Notes under the pieces: model-generated
The model's database searches: none
Told to the model about the DNA's origin: nothing
What the model saw: the letters and a program-made list of their open reading frames with translations, nothing else
Program-made: the position numbers and the translations under genes
Shown here: positions 7,936 to 16,281 of the stretch, one piece after another
Numbering within the stretch: the stretch's first letter is position 1
Layout of the letters: every line of letters begins with the position of its first letter
NCBI GenBank assembly: GCA_938082375.1
Contig: CALKCJ010000027.1
Location: 1 to 50,879, forward strand
From: an uncultured Thermomicrobiaceae bacterium
GTDB taxonomy: Bacteria > Chloroflexota > Chloroflexia > Thermomicrobiales > Thermomicrobiaceae
Direction of reading: 5' to 3'
Length of the DNA: 50,879 nt

Positions 7936-8948
7936 CACGTCCTTCCCCAGCCGGGGGGCTGCCGGTAGGGCCCGAAGGCCTCTTGGTACTCCTCAGCCAC
8001 GTCGAGCGCGGTCTTGTGTACGTAGATGCGCGTCGTCGCTGGCGAGGCATGTCCGAGGATCGTCTGCACCGTCGACTCACGCACGCGCCGGCGTACCAGC
8101 TCGGTGGCCAGTCCGTGACGGAAGGAGTGTGGCGTGACCTGGCGCTCGACCCCAGCCGCCTCGGCGAGCTGGCCGATGAGGTGCTCGACAGTGCGTGGGC
8201 TGATCGGGCGACCGGGCGTTCCGGGTCGGTCGCGCCCGCTGAACGCTGGGAGCGAGCCGCTGCCGCGTCCGGCATCGCCACGCGCCGTCCAATAGGCCAC
8301 CAGCGCCTCGGCCGTCTCGGCATCGAAGTGGACGGTTCGGCTCTTGCCCCCCTTGGCGCGGTAGATGTGAGCGGTACCACGCGCAAGGTCGATGTCGCGG
8401 CGCCGGAGAGCACACAGCTCGGAGACCCGCACGCCCGTCCGGTAGAGGAAGAGCACCAGGGCCCGGATTTTCAGCCGGCGCAAGTCACGCGCTGGGTTCC
8501 CCTCGCGCGGCAGCCGCCGCACGTGCTCGACGATCCGGTCGAGATCGGCTGTCGAAACATCGGGGGGCGGTGGCGTGAAACGCGGCATCACCGCAGAGAC
8601 CCGGGCCCGCAACTTCTCGGTCGAAAGGGTGGGGTGGAGATCGAACGAGACGAGGTAGCTGTAGAACTTGCGCACTGCGGCCAGCTTGGTCTGCGCAGTG
8701 CGCATCTGGGACACTTCTTCAGGCGATCGGACATCTGGGGGCATCCGCTCCGTTGCGAAGCCGGCGGCATGGTCCTCGGTCAGCTCGATGATCGGCGCGG
8801 CTTCCGGGTCGAGCTGGCAGTGCTCGCGGAGATAGGTTAGGAACTCCTGGATCGCGATGCGGTACGTCTTTTTGCTCCGTGGCGACAACCGCAAGTCCTC
8901 GAAGAATTGCTCAGCTGCTGCCTGAACCGTGACCGTTTGGCCAGCCAT
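7935..8948 (-). CDS. Tyrosine recombinase (XerC/XerD-like integrase)
   Basis: A 337-aa site-specific recombinase, predicted to cut and rejoin DNA through a covalent 3'-phosphotyrosine. It has the N-terminal SAM-like core-binding domain (about 5-115) and the catalytic domain (about 130-325). The catalytic residues can be read: Arg174 (TGVRVSEL), Lys202 (KGGKSR), His274 and Arg277 (HSFRHG), His300 (LGHAS) and Tyr309 (TRIYVH). Length is slightly above E. coli XerC/D (about 300 aa). No integrase-type att repeats or phage genes flank it, so a housekeeping dimer-resolution role or an orphan integrase are both possible. It is cotranscribed with the lipoprotein gene. Confidence 0.92.
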   Translation of the reverse strand: MAGQTVTVQAAAEQFFEDLRLSPRSKKTYRIAIQEFLTYLREHCQLDPEAAPIIELTEDHAAGFATERMPPDVRSPEEVSQMRTAQTKLAAVRKFYSYLVSFDLHPTLSTEKLRARVSAVMPRFTPPPPDVSTADLDRIVEHVRRLPREGNPARDLRRLKIRALVLFLYRTGVRVSELCALRRRDIDLARGTAHIYRAKGGKSRTVHFDAETAEALVAYWTARGDAGRGSGSLPAFSGRDRPGTPGRPISPRTVEHLIGQLAEAAGVERQVTPHSFRHGLATELVRRRVRESTVQTILGHASPATTRIYVHKTALDVAEEYQEAFGPYRQPPGWGRT

Positions 8949-8992
8949 GCATCCCTCCGTGGTCGAACTCGGCGATCAGCCGCGCTGTGGCT

Positions 8993-9021
8993 AGTGTACG
9001 TACACAAACACGTGCGCGCAA
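8993..9021 (-). promoter_or_regulatory. Promoter of the recombinase operon with a palindrome on the -10
   Basis: On the minus strand, TTGCGC (9021-9016), 17 bases, then TACACT (8998-8993); each hexamer matches the housekeeping consensus at four of six positions. A perfect 12-base palindrome, GTGTACGTACAC (8994-9005), overlaps the -10 and looks like a repressor site. The start codon is about 45 bases downstream. Confidence 0.45.
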
Positions 9022-9397
9022 CGCATCGCCGGATATCCACCTGCGGAACGTGCCGGGACGGCCAGGCACGCAACGGTGGGTAGCATAGCATCATCAGAGC
9101 TGAGGCGGAAAGCATGGCGACACCACTGGTGGTTTACAGACCACCTGCAGCGCGCCTGGCGGTGGCGTGGTATGGGATACCGCTCTGCCCGGTGCCATGA
9201 CGGCGTAGCGAACACCTGTCGCGCCACGCTACGTGGCGCACGCGCAGCCCCCCTGGACAGCACGGCCGTACTCGTGCAAGACTTGCACGAGCCGGGGACA
9301 CGTCACCTCTCTCGACACACCCGACAGTGCCCTGGTGACCGCCACCCGGAACGGTGCCCAGGTCGCGGCAGCCGTCGAGACGAGGAGATTGCCGAGG
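9022..9397. other. Intergenic stretch with one small inverted repeat
   Basis: No credible gene is seen here. An 8-bp inverted repeat (GCGCCACG at 9221-9228, CGTGGCGC at 9232-9239, loop CTA) lies about 160 bases before the PAP2 gene; its role is unknown. An in-frame extension of the PAP2 protein back to 9233 is rich in Arg, Thr and Ser and lacks family character. Confidence 0.5.
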
Positions 9398-10177
9398 ATG
9401 CTTCCTGAGCGGACAGGGCCGCACGTCCAGGCAGCGACGGTGAGCCGCCTGCGTGCTGCACCGTTCGAGCTTGGGCTCATGGCCAGCCTGTTTGCGTTGT
9501 ACTACGTCACGCGCGGGGTCGCGGCCGGCCGGGCCTATGACGCGTTCGTCCACGCCTTCGAAGTGATGCACCTGGAGCAGAAGCTCGGGTTGTTTCGGGA
9601 ACTCTGGATCCAGGGCTGGGTCTTAGGTACGCCTGCACTCGTCCGCTTCCTCAACTTCGTCTACGCATACACGCACCTGACCGCCGTCGTCCTCTTCGGC
9701 ACCTGGGTCTTCCTCCGTCATCACCACTACTACCGCCAAGTCCGAGCGATCTTCCTGTCGATGCTGGGCGTGGGGCTCCTCAGCTATACCCTGTTCCCGC
9801 TGGCGCCGCCTCGCTTCTTCAGTTGGCGCGGCTTTGTCGATACCCTGGCGCTCTACAACGGGGTTAACTACGATCATCCAGGTATCGCGACGCTCTACAA
9901 CCCGTTCGCGGCGATGCCGAGCCTGCACGCGGCGTTCGCGCTCTTCAGCGGCATCGGCCTGATCTGGATCGGCCGGCGTTGGTTTCACTGGGCGCTCGGT
10001 GTTACCCACCCCACCCTCATGGCGTTGGCTGTCGTCGGCACCGGCAATCACTATGTCCTCGATGTGATTGCTGGCTTCGCGTTGGCGGCCGTCGCCTGGA
10101 TCGTGGTACCGCGACTCCTGCGGTCCCGCGGCGACTCGCTCGACGATTGGCTCACCGTGACGCCTGCGCCACGGTGA
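9398..10177 (+). CDS. PAP2-superfamily integral membrane phosphatase/transferase
   Basis: A membrane protein of about 259 aa with five to six hydrophobic helices. PAP2 enzymes act on lipid phosphates or transfer phospho-head groups at the membrane. The motif pair is visible: MPSLHAAF (His177) and GTGNHYVLDVIAG (His218, Asp222). This is the pattern of the inositol-phosphotransferase-like branch (PAP2_3, Aur1-related) rather than classic PgpB, which has a KYSTGR-type first motif. The ATG at 9398 is preferred because GAGGAG precedes it by about ten bases and the protein then begins just before the first helix. The substrate cannot be told from sequence. It has no obvious operon partner. Confidence 0.85.
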   Translation: MLPERTGPHVQAATVSRLRAAPFELGLMASLFALYYVTRGVAAGRAYDAFVHAFEVMHLEQKLGLFRELWIQGWVLGTPALVRFLNFVYAYTHLTAVVLFGTWVFLRHHHYYRQVRAIFLSMLGVGLLSYTLFPLAPPRFFSWRGFVDTLALYNGVNYDHPGIATLYNPFAAMPSLHAAFALFSGIGLIWIGRRWFHWALGVTHPTLMALAVVGTGNHYVLDVIAGFALAAVAWIVVPRLLRSRGDSLDDWLTVTPAPR

Positions 10178-10255
10178 GACGATTCCAGCGCCGCTTGTGC
10201 CCTCCACCCCCATCGCCGCGGCCACGCGCGAGCAGTGTGTTGTCCTCGGTTCCCG

Positions 10256-10285
10256 TTGACGAGTCATCGGCGATGGTGCTATTTA
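10256..10285 (+). promoter_or_regulatory. Likely promoter of the nicotinamidase gene
   Basis: TTGACG (10256-10261), 18 bases, then TATTTA (10280-10285), about 80 bases before the start codon. The -35 matches the consensus at five of six positions. Confidence 0.45.
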
Positions 10286-10363
10286 TGTCGTATGGGCAAC
10301 TTGAGTGGGACAACCGATCCGGAGCGCGGGGCGGCAAGGCCCGCGTAGTGAGGGAGTGAGACG

Positions 10364-10981
10364 ATGGCAGAAGACAGGGCTGGGCTCCTGGTCGTCGATG
10401 TACAGAACGACTTCGTTCCGGGAGGGGCTCTCCCGGTTCCCGAGGGAGACCGTGTGGTGCCGGTGCTGAATGAGTATACCCGGCGTTTCCGCGAGGCCAG
10501 TCTGCCTGTCTATTTCTCGCGCGACTGGCATCCGGAACGGACGAAGCACTTCAAGGAGTACGGCGGCACGTGGCCTCCGCACTGCATTCAGGGGACATGG
10601 GGCGCCGAGTTCCATCCGGAACTCGAGGTGCCACCTGACGCAGTCATCATCACCAAGGGCGCCGACCCGGAGGAAGACGCGTACTCGGCCTTTCAGGGTC
10701 GCACGCCTGAAGGTGAGCCGTTCGCCGAGCGTCTCCGGCGCGACGGCGTGACCCATCTCTATGTTGGCGGGCTGGCGACCGACTACTGTGTCCGCGCGAG
10801 CGCGCTGGACGCGCTCAAGCAGGGGCTGCGCGTGACGGTGCTCCTGGACGCGGTGCGCGGCGTTGACGTCCAACCGGGCGACTCTGAGCGTGCGCTAGCC
10901 GAGCTGCGTGAGGCGGGTGCTGACACAGCGACACTCGACTCACTCTCAGTCGAGGAGGGCGCTGCTCAGTCCGCCTCCTAG
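10364..10981 (+). CDS. pncA: Nicotinamidase
   Basis: Hydrolyses nicotinamide to nicotinate and ammonia in the cytoplasm, feeding NAD salvage. The 205-aa protein has the full isochorismatase-like hydrolase triad: Asp12 (VVDVQNDF), Lys98 (ITKG) and Cys142 (ATDYCV). The metal site typical of nicotinamidases is also present: Asp54, His56 and His62 in DWHPERTKHF. This last feature separates it from other cysteine hydrolases of the family. Length matches bacterial PncA (about 190-215 aa). GAGGGAG precedes the ATG. It stands alone, convergent with a receiver-domain gene; other NAD-salvage genes are not in the window. Confidence 0.95.
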   Translation: MAEDRAGLLVVDVQNDFVPGGALPVPEGDRVVPVLNEYTRRFREASLPVYFSRDWHPERTKHFKEYGGTWPPHCIQGTWGAEFHPELEVPPDAVIITKGADPEEDAYSAFQGRTPEGEPFAERLRRDGVTHLYVGGLATDYCVRASALDALKQGLRVTVLLDAVRGVDVQPGDSERALAELREAGADTATLDSLSVEEGAAQSAS

Positions 10982-11087
10982 AGTGCGACGACGGGTCGCT
11001 GTACTCCTGAAGGCCGACGCGCTTCGCGCCGCCCGCGGTCATACGGCCAGACAGCCGGCATCGGTATCGTCGCGCAGATCACCTGGG

Positions 11088-11519
11088 CTACAGCTCCATG
11101 ACGAACACCGAGGACGCGCCGTGCGCATCGGTCGAGGTGGCACGCTGCCGGCGGGCTGTGCAGGCGACCCGGAGACTCACACTGATAGCCGCGAGGTCGG
11201 CGGTACGTGGCAGGGAACCAACCGGCCAGTGACTGGCGGGCGGCATCCGCAGCCGTGCAGTCCCACCCGAGGTGATGCAGAACACCAGCGGGCGAACCTG
11301 GCTCGTGCTGAAGAGGGAGTCGAGCAGCTCAAACCCATCACAATCCGGCAGAATCGGGTTGAGGAACACCGCGTCCGGGCGCCAGCGCTCGATCGATTCC
11401 CTGGCCTCACCGCCTTCTGTCAATACCCGGACCTGCGCCCAGCTCGCCAGGTGGGACGACAGCTCGCGCATGAAGTCCTGGTCATCGTCGATGATGAGAA
11501 TACGGATCGGGTCGGTCAC
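11088..11519 (-). CDS. Receiver-like protein with Asn at the phospho-acceptor position
   Basis: A short protein (143 aa from the GTG at 11519) with a response-regulator receiver fold. Strand one and the acidic cluster are normal (RILIIDDDQDF). The strand that should carry the phospho-acceptor reads AVFLNPILPDCDGFELL, with Asn where Asp is expected. The expected switch Thr region reads VFCITSGG, and no clear conserved Lys follows. It may therefore be a pseudo-receiver that works without phosphorylation, or a degrading gene. AGGAG lies nine bases before the GTG; a longer form from 11615 would add a hydrophobic N-terminus of doubtful reality. No output domain or partner kinase is adjacent. The partner is unknown. 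Confidence 0.65.
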   Translation of the reverse strand: MTDPIRILIIDDDQDFMRELSSHLASWAQVRVLTEGGEARESIERWRPDAVFLNPILPDCDGFELLDSLFSTSQVRPLVFCITSGGTARLRMPPASHWPVGSLPRTADLAAISVSLRVACTARRQRATSTDAHGASSVFVMEL

Positions 11520-11726
11520 CGTCTCGGGCTCCTGAATGAGCGTGCTGCTGTGACGATACCCGCTGCTGCTAACCACGCCAAGCATCCACGAGAGCCACCA
11601 GGACAGCCAGGGCAATCTCTCCTACACCCGCAGGGACGATCGGGTCAGTCGGACCTAACACCGCTGGCGCACACAACTAGGCCGCCAGCGCTACCGCTGG
11701 GACGCACGCGCCGAAACGCGCTGGGT

Positions 11727-11945
11727 TCAGCCAGCTATCTCGTAGCCGGCCTCCGCGATGCCAGCGCGGATCAGCTCTTCGGAGACCGAGTCGTCTGCGA
11801 TCACCGTTACGAGCTTCGTGTCCAGGTCGACCTGGACGGATCGGATCCCGGGGATCTTCTCCAGTTCGCCGGTGATCGCCCGCACGCAATGCTGGCAACT
11901 TACGTCCGGAACGCGGTAGACACGCTGAACCATTTCGACCTCCAT
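11727..11945 (-). CDS. copZ: CopZ-like heavy-metal-associated copper chaperone
   Basis: A 72-aa HMA-domain protein, predicted to bind Cu(I) in the cytoplasm and hand it to copper ATPases or regulators. The metal site is the Cys pair in DVSCQHCV (residues 17 and 20), and the domain ends with the usual AGYEI segment. The ATG at 11945 has AAGGAAG upstream; an ATG four codons later is possible. It is a single gene behind a TATAAT -10 overlapped by a GC-rich palindrome typical of copper-responsive repressors. No CopA ATPase is nearby. Confidence 0.9.
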   Translation of the reverse strand: MEVEMVQRVYRVPDVSCQHCVRAITGELEKIPGIRSVQVDLDTKLVTVIADDSVSEELIRAGIAEAGYEIAG

Positions 11946-11969
11946 CGTGCTTCCTTGCTCTTCCCACCG

Positions 11970-11989
11970 ATTATACCCGGTGGGGGTAT
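11970..11989 (-). promoter_or_regulatory. Promoter and CsoR-type operator of the copper chaperone gene
   Basis: On the minus strand a perfect -10, TATAAT (11975-11970), overlaps an inverted repeat ATACCC and GGGTAT around five bases (11973-11989). This resembles operators of CsoR-family copper sensors (TACCC...GGGTA). No good -35 is seen. Regulator identity is inferred; no csoR gene is in the window. Confidence 0.6.
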
Positions 11990-12153
11990 GACGCGCATGA
12001 GTATAGCTGATCGGGTGGCACGCAGGCAGGGACGCGGCCAACTTCCACGCGGGTGGATGCTGGCGAGTACCGAGTCCAGGGAACCCTCGCGCTCGCAAGC
12101 GTGCTATGCTGTGGGATGCCCGAGCCGGGCGGGAACGTGAGGTGAGCAACCGC

Positions 12154-13302
12154 ATGGCGCACATCCTCAGTGCTCGGTACGTCATTGCCAACCGTGTGCC
12201 CCTGGCAGCAATCGACCTCACGTTCCGTCTCGCCAGCGCCGCGGTGCTCTCCCGCGCCGGGCGCTATCGCTTTCTGGTGAGTGGCATCAGCCCCCGGCAG
12301 CTCGCCGCGACACTGGCCCGCATCCGAGCCGTGCACTCCTGGCCCGTCGCCTGGGTGCGGACAGCGCGCTCCTACCTCGCCCAGGCTCGCGATCGTCGCC
12401 GCTCCGGTGACTTCGCCGTCGCTGCCCAGCAGCAGCGCTCCGCTGCACTGTGCTACCACTTCGCGCAGATTTTGGAGCTTCACGATCTGGAGCGGCGGCG
12501 CCGACTCTACCGGCGGGCGGCAAGCCTGTTCCGTCAGATCGCGCCCCATCTGGCTCCACCCGCCTATCCCGTCGAGCTCGACTGGCGAGATACGACGCTA
12601 CCAGGCTACCTTTGCCTGCCCGAGGGGACAGCTCAACCTTCTCCACTGGTCGTCCTGCTGAACGGCTCGAGCACGGTGAAAGAGGAGACGATCGGCTGGG
12701 CGCTACCCTTTCTCCGGAAAGGCCTCGCCGTGCTTGCGCTGGACACCCCGGGGAGTGGCGAGGCATGGGAGCGCGTGCTGGCTGCCCCCGGTCAGGAGGA
12801 TATCGCCGACGCTCTTTTGAACTTTACGTCCATCCATCCCCTACTCGATCCCCGGCGTGTCGCGCTTCTCGGCATCAGCCTCCGGGGTGCGATGGCCGTG
12901 CAACTTGCCGCTTACCAGCCAGAACTGGCAGCGGTCATCGCCGTGACGCCACCGTATGACCCTGCGCCCTACTTGCCTTACCTTCACCCGCTGGTACGGC
13001 AAGATGTGGCATGGGCTATCGGGGTCGACCCGGCCGATCTTCCCGGCCTGGCCTCTCACATCTCACTCGTGGACACAGTGCGGACGCTGCGGGTTCCCCT
13101 CATGGTCGTCGGCGCCGGAGCCGACCTGATCGTCCCCCCTGCTGAGTCACTGCGACTCTACCGCTCGGCCGCGTCGCCCAAACATCTCCTCTACCTTCAG
13201 GAGGCGAACCACGTCGGTTTCACCCACCTCGAGCAGTGGACCGCCGCCGCCGCCGACTGGCTCGCGACAACGCTGGGGTACGCGAGGCCGCAGCGGGCTT
13301 AA
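12154..13302 (+). CDS. FrsA-like alpha/beta hydrolase
   Basis: A 382-aa hydrolase of the dienelactone/FrsA esterase group. A helical N-terminal part (about 1-135) precedes the alpha/beta domain. The likely triad is Ser242 (GISLRG), Asp324 (GAGADLIVPP) and His353 (ANHVG); the oxyanion region reads LLNGSS. The usual GISxGG nucleophile elbow has Arg in place of the first of the final glycines. The start at 12154 follows GAGGTGAG; an ATG at 12106 would add 16 residues without family support. The substrate (an ester, possibly of a xenobiotic or polyketide type) cannot be predicted. It is divergent from the copper chaperone gene. Confidence 0.8.
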   Translation: MAHILSARYVIANRVPLAAIDLTFRLASAAVLSRAGRYRFLVSGISPRQLAATLARIRAVHSWPVAWVRTARSYLAQARDRRRSGDFAVAAQQQRSAALCYHFAQILELHDLERRRRLYRRAASLFRQIAPHLAPPAYPVELDWRDTTLPGYLCLPEGTAQPSPLVVLLNGSSTVKEETIGWALPFLRKGLAVLALDTPGSGEAWERVLAAPGQEDIADALLNFTSIHPLLDPRRVALLGISLRGAMAVQLAAYQPELAAVIAVTPPYDPAPYLPYLHPLVRQDVAWAIGVDPADLPGLASHISLVDTVRTLRVPLMVVGAGADLIVPPAESLRLYRSAASPKHLLYLQEANHVGFTHLEQWTAAAADWLATTLGYARPQRA

Positions 13303-13318
13303 CACCGTACAGCGGGGA

Positions 13319-13379
13319 GGGCGGCGCTTGCTCGCAACGTCCCGCGCCCTGCAGCCGTGCACCGCGGCGAGCGCCGCCC
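13319..13379. terminator. Inverted repeat between convergent genes
   Basis: GGGCGGCGCT (13319-13328) pairs with AGCGCCGCCC (13370-13379) across 41 bases that can fold further. It lies between the hydrolase (plus) and the FtsH-like gene (minus). There is no T tract; a bidirectional terminator is inferred from position. Confidence 0.4.
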
Positions 13380-13388
13380 CCCAGCGTG

Positions 13389-15287
13389 TTAACCGCCGAG
13401 GCGATCACCTTCGCCCGAAGGCGCTTCGGAGCCATCGGGGCCTGTCACTGCCCCGTCAGATCGTGGCGTCGCCTCCGGCGCCGCCACGCGGCTCAAGGCC
13501 GCCTCCTCAGCCTGCCGGGTCTCCAGCGGCTCGGTCGGTTCCGGCAGCGGCGGCGGGATCACGAGCTCAAAGCGCTCCAAGATCTCGCGGATCTGCTGCT
13601 CGTTCAACTCGTCACGCGCGAGCAGTTCCTCAGCCAGCGCGACGAGAGCCTCGCGATTGGCCTCCAGCAGGTGCTTGACGTTCTCGAACTGGTGCGCCAG
13701 GATCCGCTCGATCCGCTGCTTTCGGAAGAGATCAGGAACCATCTGGTTGTAGGGGAGTGCGGAGTACAGGCTACCGTCCATACCCCACATCGATACAGCC
13801 AGGTTGGCCAGGTGTGTCGCCTGAGCCAGGTCGTTCGTGACGCCAGACATCTGGATACCGAGGAACATCTCCTCGGCGGCGCGGGAGGCCAGTGCGACCT
13901 GGATATCACTCATGATCTCGTCGCGCGTCTTGGTGAAGCGCTCCTCGGTCGGCTTGGTAGCCGAGAAACCGAGCGCCTCGCCGTGCCGGATAATCGAGAC
14001 CTTCACGACGCGGTTTCGTGGCTGGAGCAGGTACTGCGCCAGTGCGTGCCCAGCCTCGTGGTAGGCGATGCGACGTCGCTCCTCGTAGCCCATTGAGGTG
14101 ATCGGTTGGCGCAGGCCAAGCTCGTGCATTTCGCGAGCGGCGGTGAAGTCCTCGTACGTGATGTAGTTGCGCCCGGCGAAGTGAGCATGGATCACGGCCT
14201 CATTGATGACATAACGTATCGCAGCCGGGGTATAGCCGATGGTATCGTAAACCATATAGTCGATTGGTATGTTCGGGTCGTGCTTTACCTTGCGCAGGTA
14301 GTATTCGATGATTTCCCGGCGGCCCTCCGCGCTAGGCGCGTCGACCACGATCTTCCGGTCGAACCGTCCTGGCCGGAGGAGAGCCGGGTCGAGGGAGTCA
14401 GGCATGTTGGTCGCGGCGATGGTGAGCACCGGTGGCAGCTCGACGCGGCGCCGGCGCAGCCCGAGGAGTCGCAGGAGGCGGCCGATAAGCGTGATTTCTT
14501 GCGGCGGCGGGTCGAGCTGCAAGAGGAGCTCATTGAGCATCCCGCTGCCTCCCCAACCGAACAGCGGGCCGAGGAAGCCCTGTCCCGAATAGCGCCCGCC
14601 GCGCGCCTGCCCGATCGCGTCGATCTCGTCGATGAAGAGGATACAGGCGCCGTACTTCCGGGCCAGCTTGCGGGCCTTGCGGTAGAGCATCATGATCCGC
14701 AGGTTGCTCACGCCGAAGAACATGTTCTGGAACGACGGCGCGCTGGCGTAGCCGAACGGCACGTTCGCCTCGGTGCTGATGCACTGCGCCAGGTACGACT
14801 TGCCGGTGCCGGGTGGGCCCACCAGCAGCAGGCCCCGTATCGCCTCGCCACCCATTTCCTTAAACTCTTTGACACCACGCAGCAGCGTCACCACGCGGCG
14901 CGCCGACTCGAGCACCTCGGGGTTGCCCTTGTAGTCAGCGAAGCTGACGCCCGTCTCCCCAGGCTTGATCCAGTACGTCCGGCCACGGCCGAGGAACCAA
15001 AAGATGGCACCGAACTGCACGATAACGAAGACGATGGCGAAGGCGATCTGTAAGAGCGCGAAGCCGATCATCAGGGCGACAGGCCCCCACGTGCCTCGCG
15101 CGGGCCAGAGCCAAACAAAGAAGCCAGCCACCAGCAGCGCCGTGAGCAGCAATCCACGGAAGTGAAAGCGGAAGAGATCGATGATGCCCTGGATGAACTC
15201 ATCGATCTGCGCTTCGAGATCGTCGCGGTAGCGAGGGCGCGGTTGCCCGCTGAGGGTGGTCGGAGCTGGTTCGATTCTCTGCGCCAT
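13389..15287 (-). CDS. Variant FtsH-family membrane AAA+ zinc metalloprotease
   Basis: A 632-aa membrane-anchored ATP-dependent protease. Two hydrophobic segments (about 45-61 and 68-98) are joined by a very short loop, so the periplasmic domain of ordinary FtsH is missing. The AAA domain has Walker A GPPGTGKS (157-164), Walker B ILFIDEID (217-224) and a second region of homology with RPGRFDR. An insertion rich in Gly, Leu and Arg lies between Walker B and that region (about 230-285). The peptidase domain has HEAGH (410-414) and Asp486 as third zinc ligand. The pore loop, normally close to MFVG, reads MFFG. A housekeeping FtsH probably exists elsewhere. It follows a membrane-protein gene by 12 bases, which suggests a dedicated partner. 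Confidence 0.9.
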   Translation of the reverse strand: MAQRIEPAPTTLSGQPRPRYRDDLEAQIDEFIQGIIDLFRFHFRGLLLTALLVAGFFVWLWPARGTWGPVALMIGFALLQIAFAIVFVIVQFGAIFWFLGRGRTYWIKPGETGVSFADYKGNPEVLESARRVVTLLRGVKEFKEMGGEAIRGLLLVGPPGTGKSYLAQCISTEANVPFGYASAPSFQNMFFGVSNLRIMMLYRKARKLARKYGACILFIDEIDAIGQARGGRYSGQGFLGPLFGWGGSGMLNELLLQLDPPPQEITLIGRLLRLLGLRRRRVELPPVLTIAATNMPDSLDPALLRPGRFDRKIVVDAPSAEGRREIIEYYLRKVKHDPNIPIDYMVYDTIGYTPAAIRYVINEAVIHAHFAGRNYITYEDFTAAREMHELGLRQPITSMGYEERRRIAYHEAGHALAQYLLQPRNRVVKVSIIRHGEALGFSATKPTEERFTKTRDEIMSDIQVALASRAAEEMFLGIQMSGVTNDLAQATHLANLAVSMWGMDGSLYSALPYNQMVPDLFRKQRIERILAHQFENVKHLLEANREALVALAEELLARDELNEQQIREILERFELVIPPPLPEPTEPLETRQAEEAALSRVAAPEATPRSDGAVTGPDGSEAPSGEGDRLGG

Positions 15288-15299
15288 TGGTCACCGTCC

Positions 15300-15941
15300 T
15301 CACTGCTGGAGCTGCGGCGTGTCGACCTCGATGACCTTTCCCTCCCGATCGACGACGAAGATTTGATAGACCTGCGCTGACTGACCAGCATCGTTACCGA
15401 CCTCTGTGACATAAAAGTAGTAACTCAGCCCGTTCCGCAGGCGATAGCCCCCAATATACGCACTCTCGCCATAGCGCAGGCCACTGTCGCGCATCCGCTG
15501 GATGGCGCGCTTAAAGGTGGAAAGCGAGCTTCCCTCTGCCAGGTGCGCTGCCTTCGTCTCCTCGCTGAACGCGTCCCACATCGCTTCCGCGTCGAACGTG
15601 CGCTGTCCTTCGAGGTACTGCTTGACGCTCTCGGGCGGCTGAATGAGGGGAGCTGCTTGAATGGGGGGAGCTGGCGCCGTTGCCAGGGGAGGGGTGAAGT
15701 AGGCCACAGCCTGCTGATAGCCAAGGTAGCCAACGAGGGCGACGAGCAGCGTCAGTGCTGGATGCCGCCAGGCGACACGGAGCACCAAGAACACCACCCA
15801 CAGGAGCTTGCGGAGGACGAAGCGCAGCGCCTGACCAACCCGGCGCCCCACAACATCGACCACCCGTACGCCTTGTCGAATCGGCCTCGGCAAGGTCGCA
15901 GCCGGGCTCGACGAGTGCGACCCGTCACCAGACGCCGCCAT
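15300..15941 (-). CDS. Membrane-anchored partner of the FtsH-like protease, function unknown
   Basis: A 213-aa protein with a basic, hydrophilic N-terminus and one or two membrane segments (about 42-82). A Pro/Ala-rich linker leads to a C-terminal domain of about 110 residues. That domain (SVKQYLEGQRTFDAEAMWDAF at its start, then YYFYVTEVG and YQIFVVDREGKV) has the look of an NTF2/DUF4878-type fold, in which a helix is followed by a curved sheet. I cannot assign a family with confidence. It lies just upstream of the FtsH-like gene on the same strand, so it may be an adaptor or substrate of the protease. A TACAAT -10-like element at 16039-16044 (minus strand) is about 100 bases upstream. Confidence 0.75.
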   Translation of the reverse strand: MAASGDGSHSSSPAATLPRPIRQGVRVVDVVGRRVGQALRFVLRKLLWVVFLVLRVAWRHPALTLLVALVGYLGYQQAVAYFTPPLATAPAPPIQAAPLIQPPESVKQYLEGQRTFDAEAMWDAFSEETKAAHLAEGSSLSTFKRAIQRMRDSGLRYGESAYIGGYRLRNGLSYYFYVTEVGNDAGQSAQVYQIFVVDREGKVIEVDTPQLQQ

Positions 15942-16281
15942 GCCAGTCCTCGCTTTGCCGGTACCGATTCCGGCACTCTTCGGTTACGGCTCCACCACAA
16001 CGCTGCCCGGCACAGTGGGAAGCATCTCGCGGTTCCTTATTGTAGCACCTGGGTAAGCAATGAAATACAGGTGCCCGCGGCTACGGATCCATACAGCCAC
16101 ATCTCCGCGACGGCCTGACATCACTCGCGCCGCGGTGCCCGCACCTGGCACCTGAGGTTGCCAGACTCCACCCGGGTGGACTGCCAGGTCGAGTAGTGCG
16201 CAACGCACAGGCACCCACGCTGTGCTAGGCTACGCCCCGATATGACCGACGGGCGCAAGCTGCCGGGAGGAGCGTTGCACT
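15942..16281. other. Divergent intergenic region
   Basis: These 340 bases separate the FtsH-like operon (minus) from the CoA-transferase operon (plus) and should hold promoters for both. Apart from TACAAT (minus strand, 16044-16039) I see no well-matched promoter, RNA gene or open frame of interest. Confidence 0.5.

Noticed and set aside
7935-8948. Integrated element led by the tyrosine recombinase
   Set aside because: No att-like repeats, tRNA gene or phage or plasmid genes are seen around it.
10908-12140. 410-codon plus-strand open frame across pncA, the receiver and the copper chaperone genes
   Set aside because: It crosses three supported genes, is Arg/Ser-rich and has no domain.
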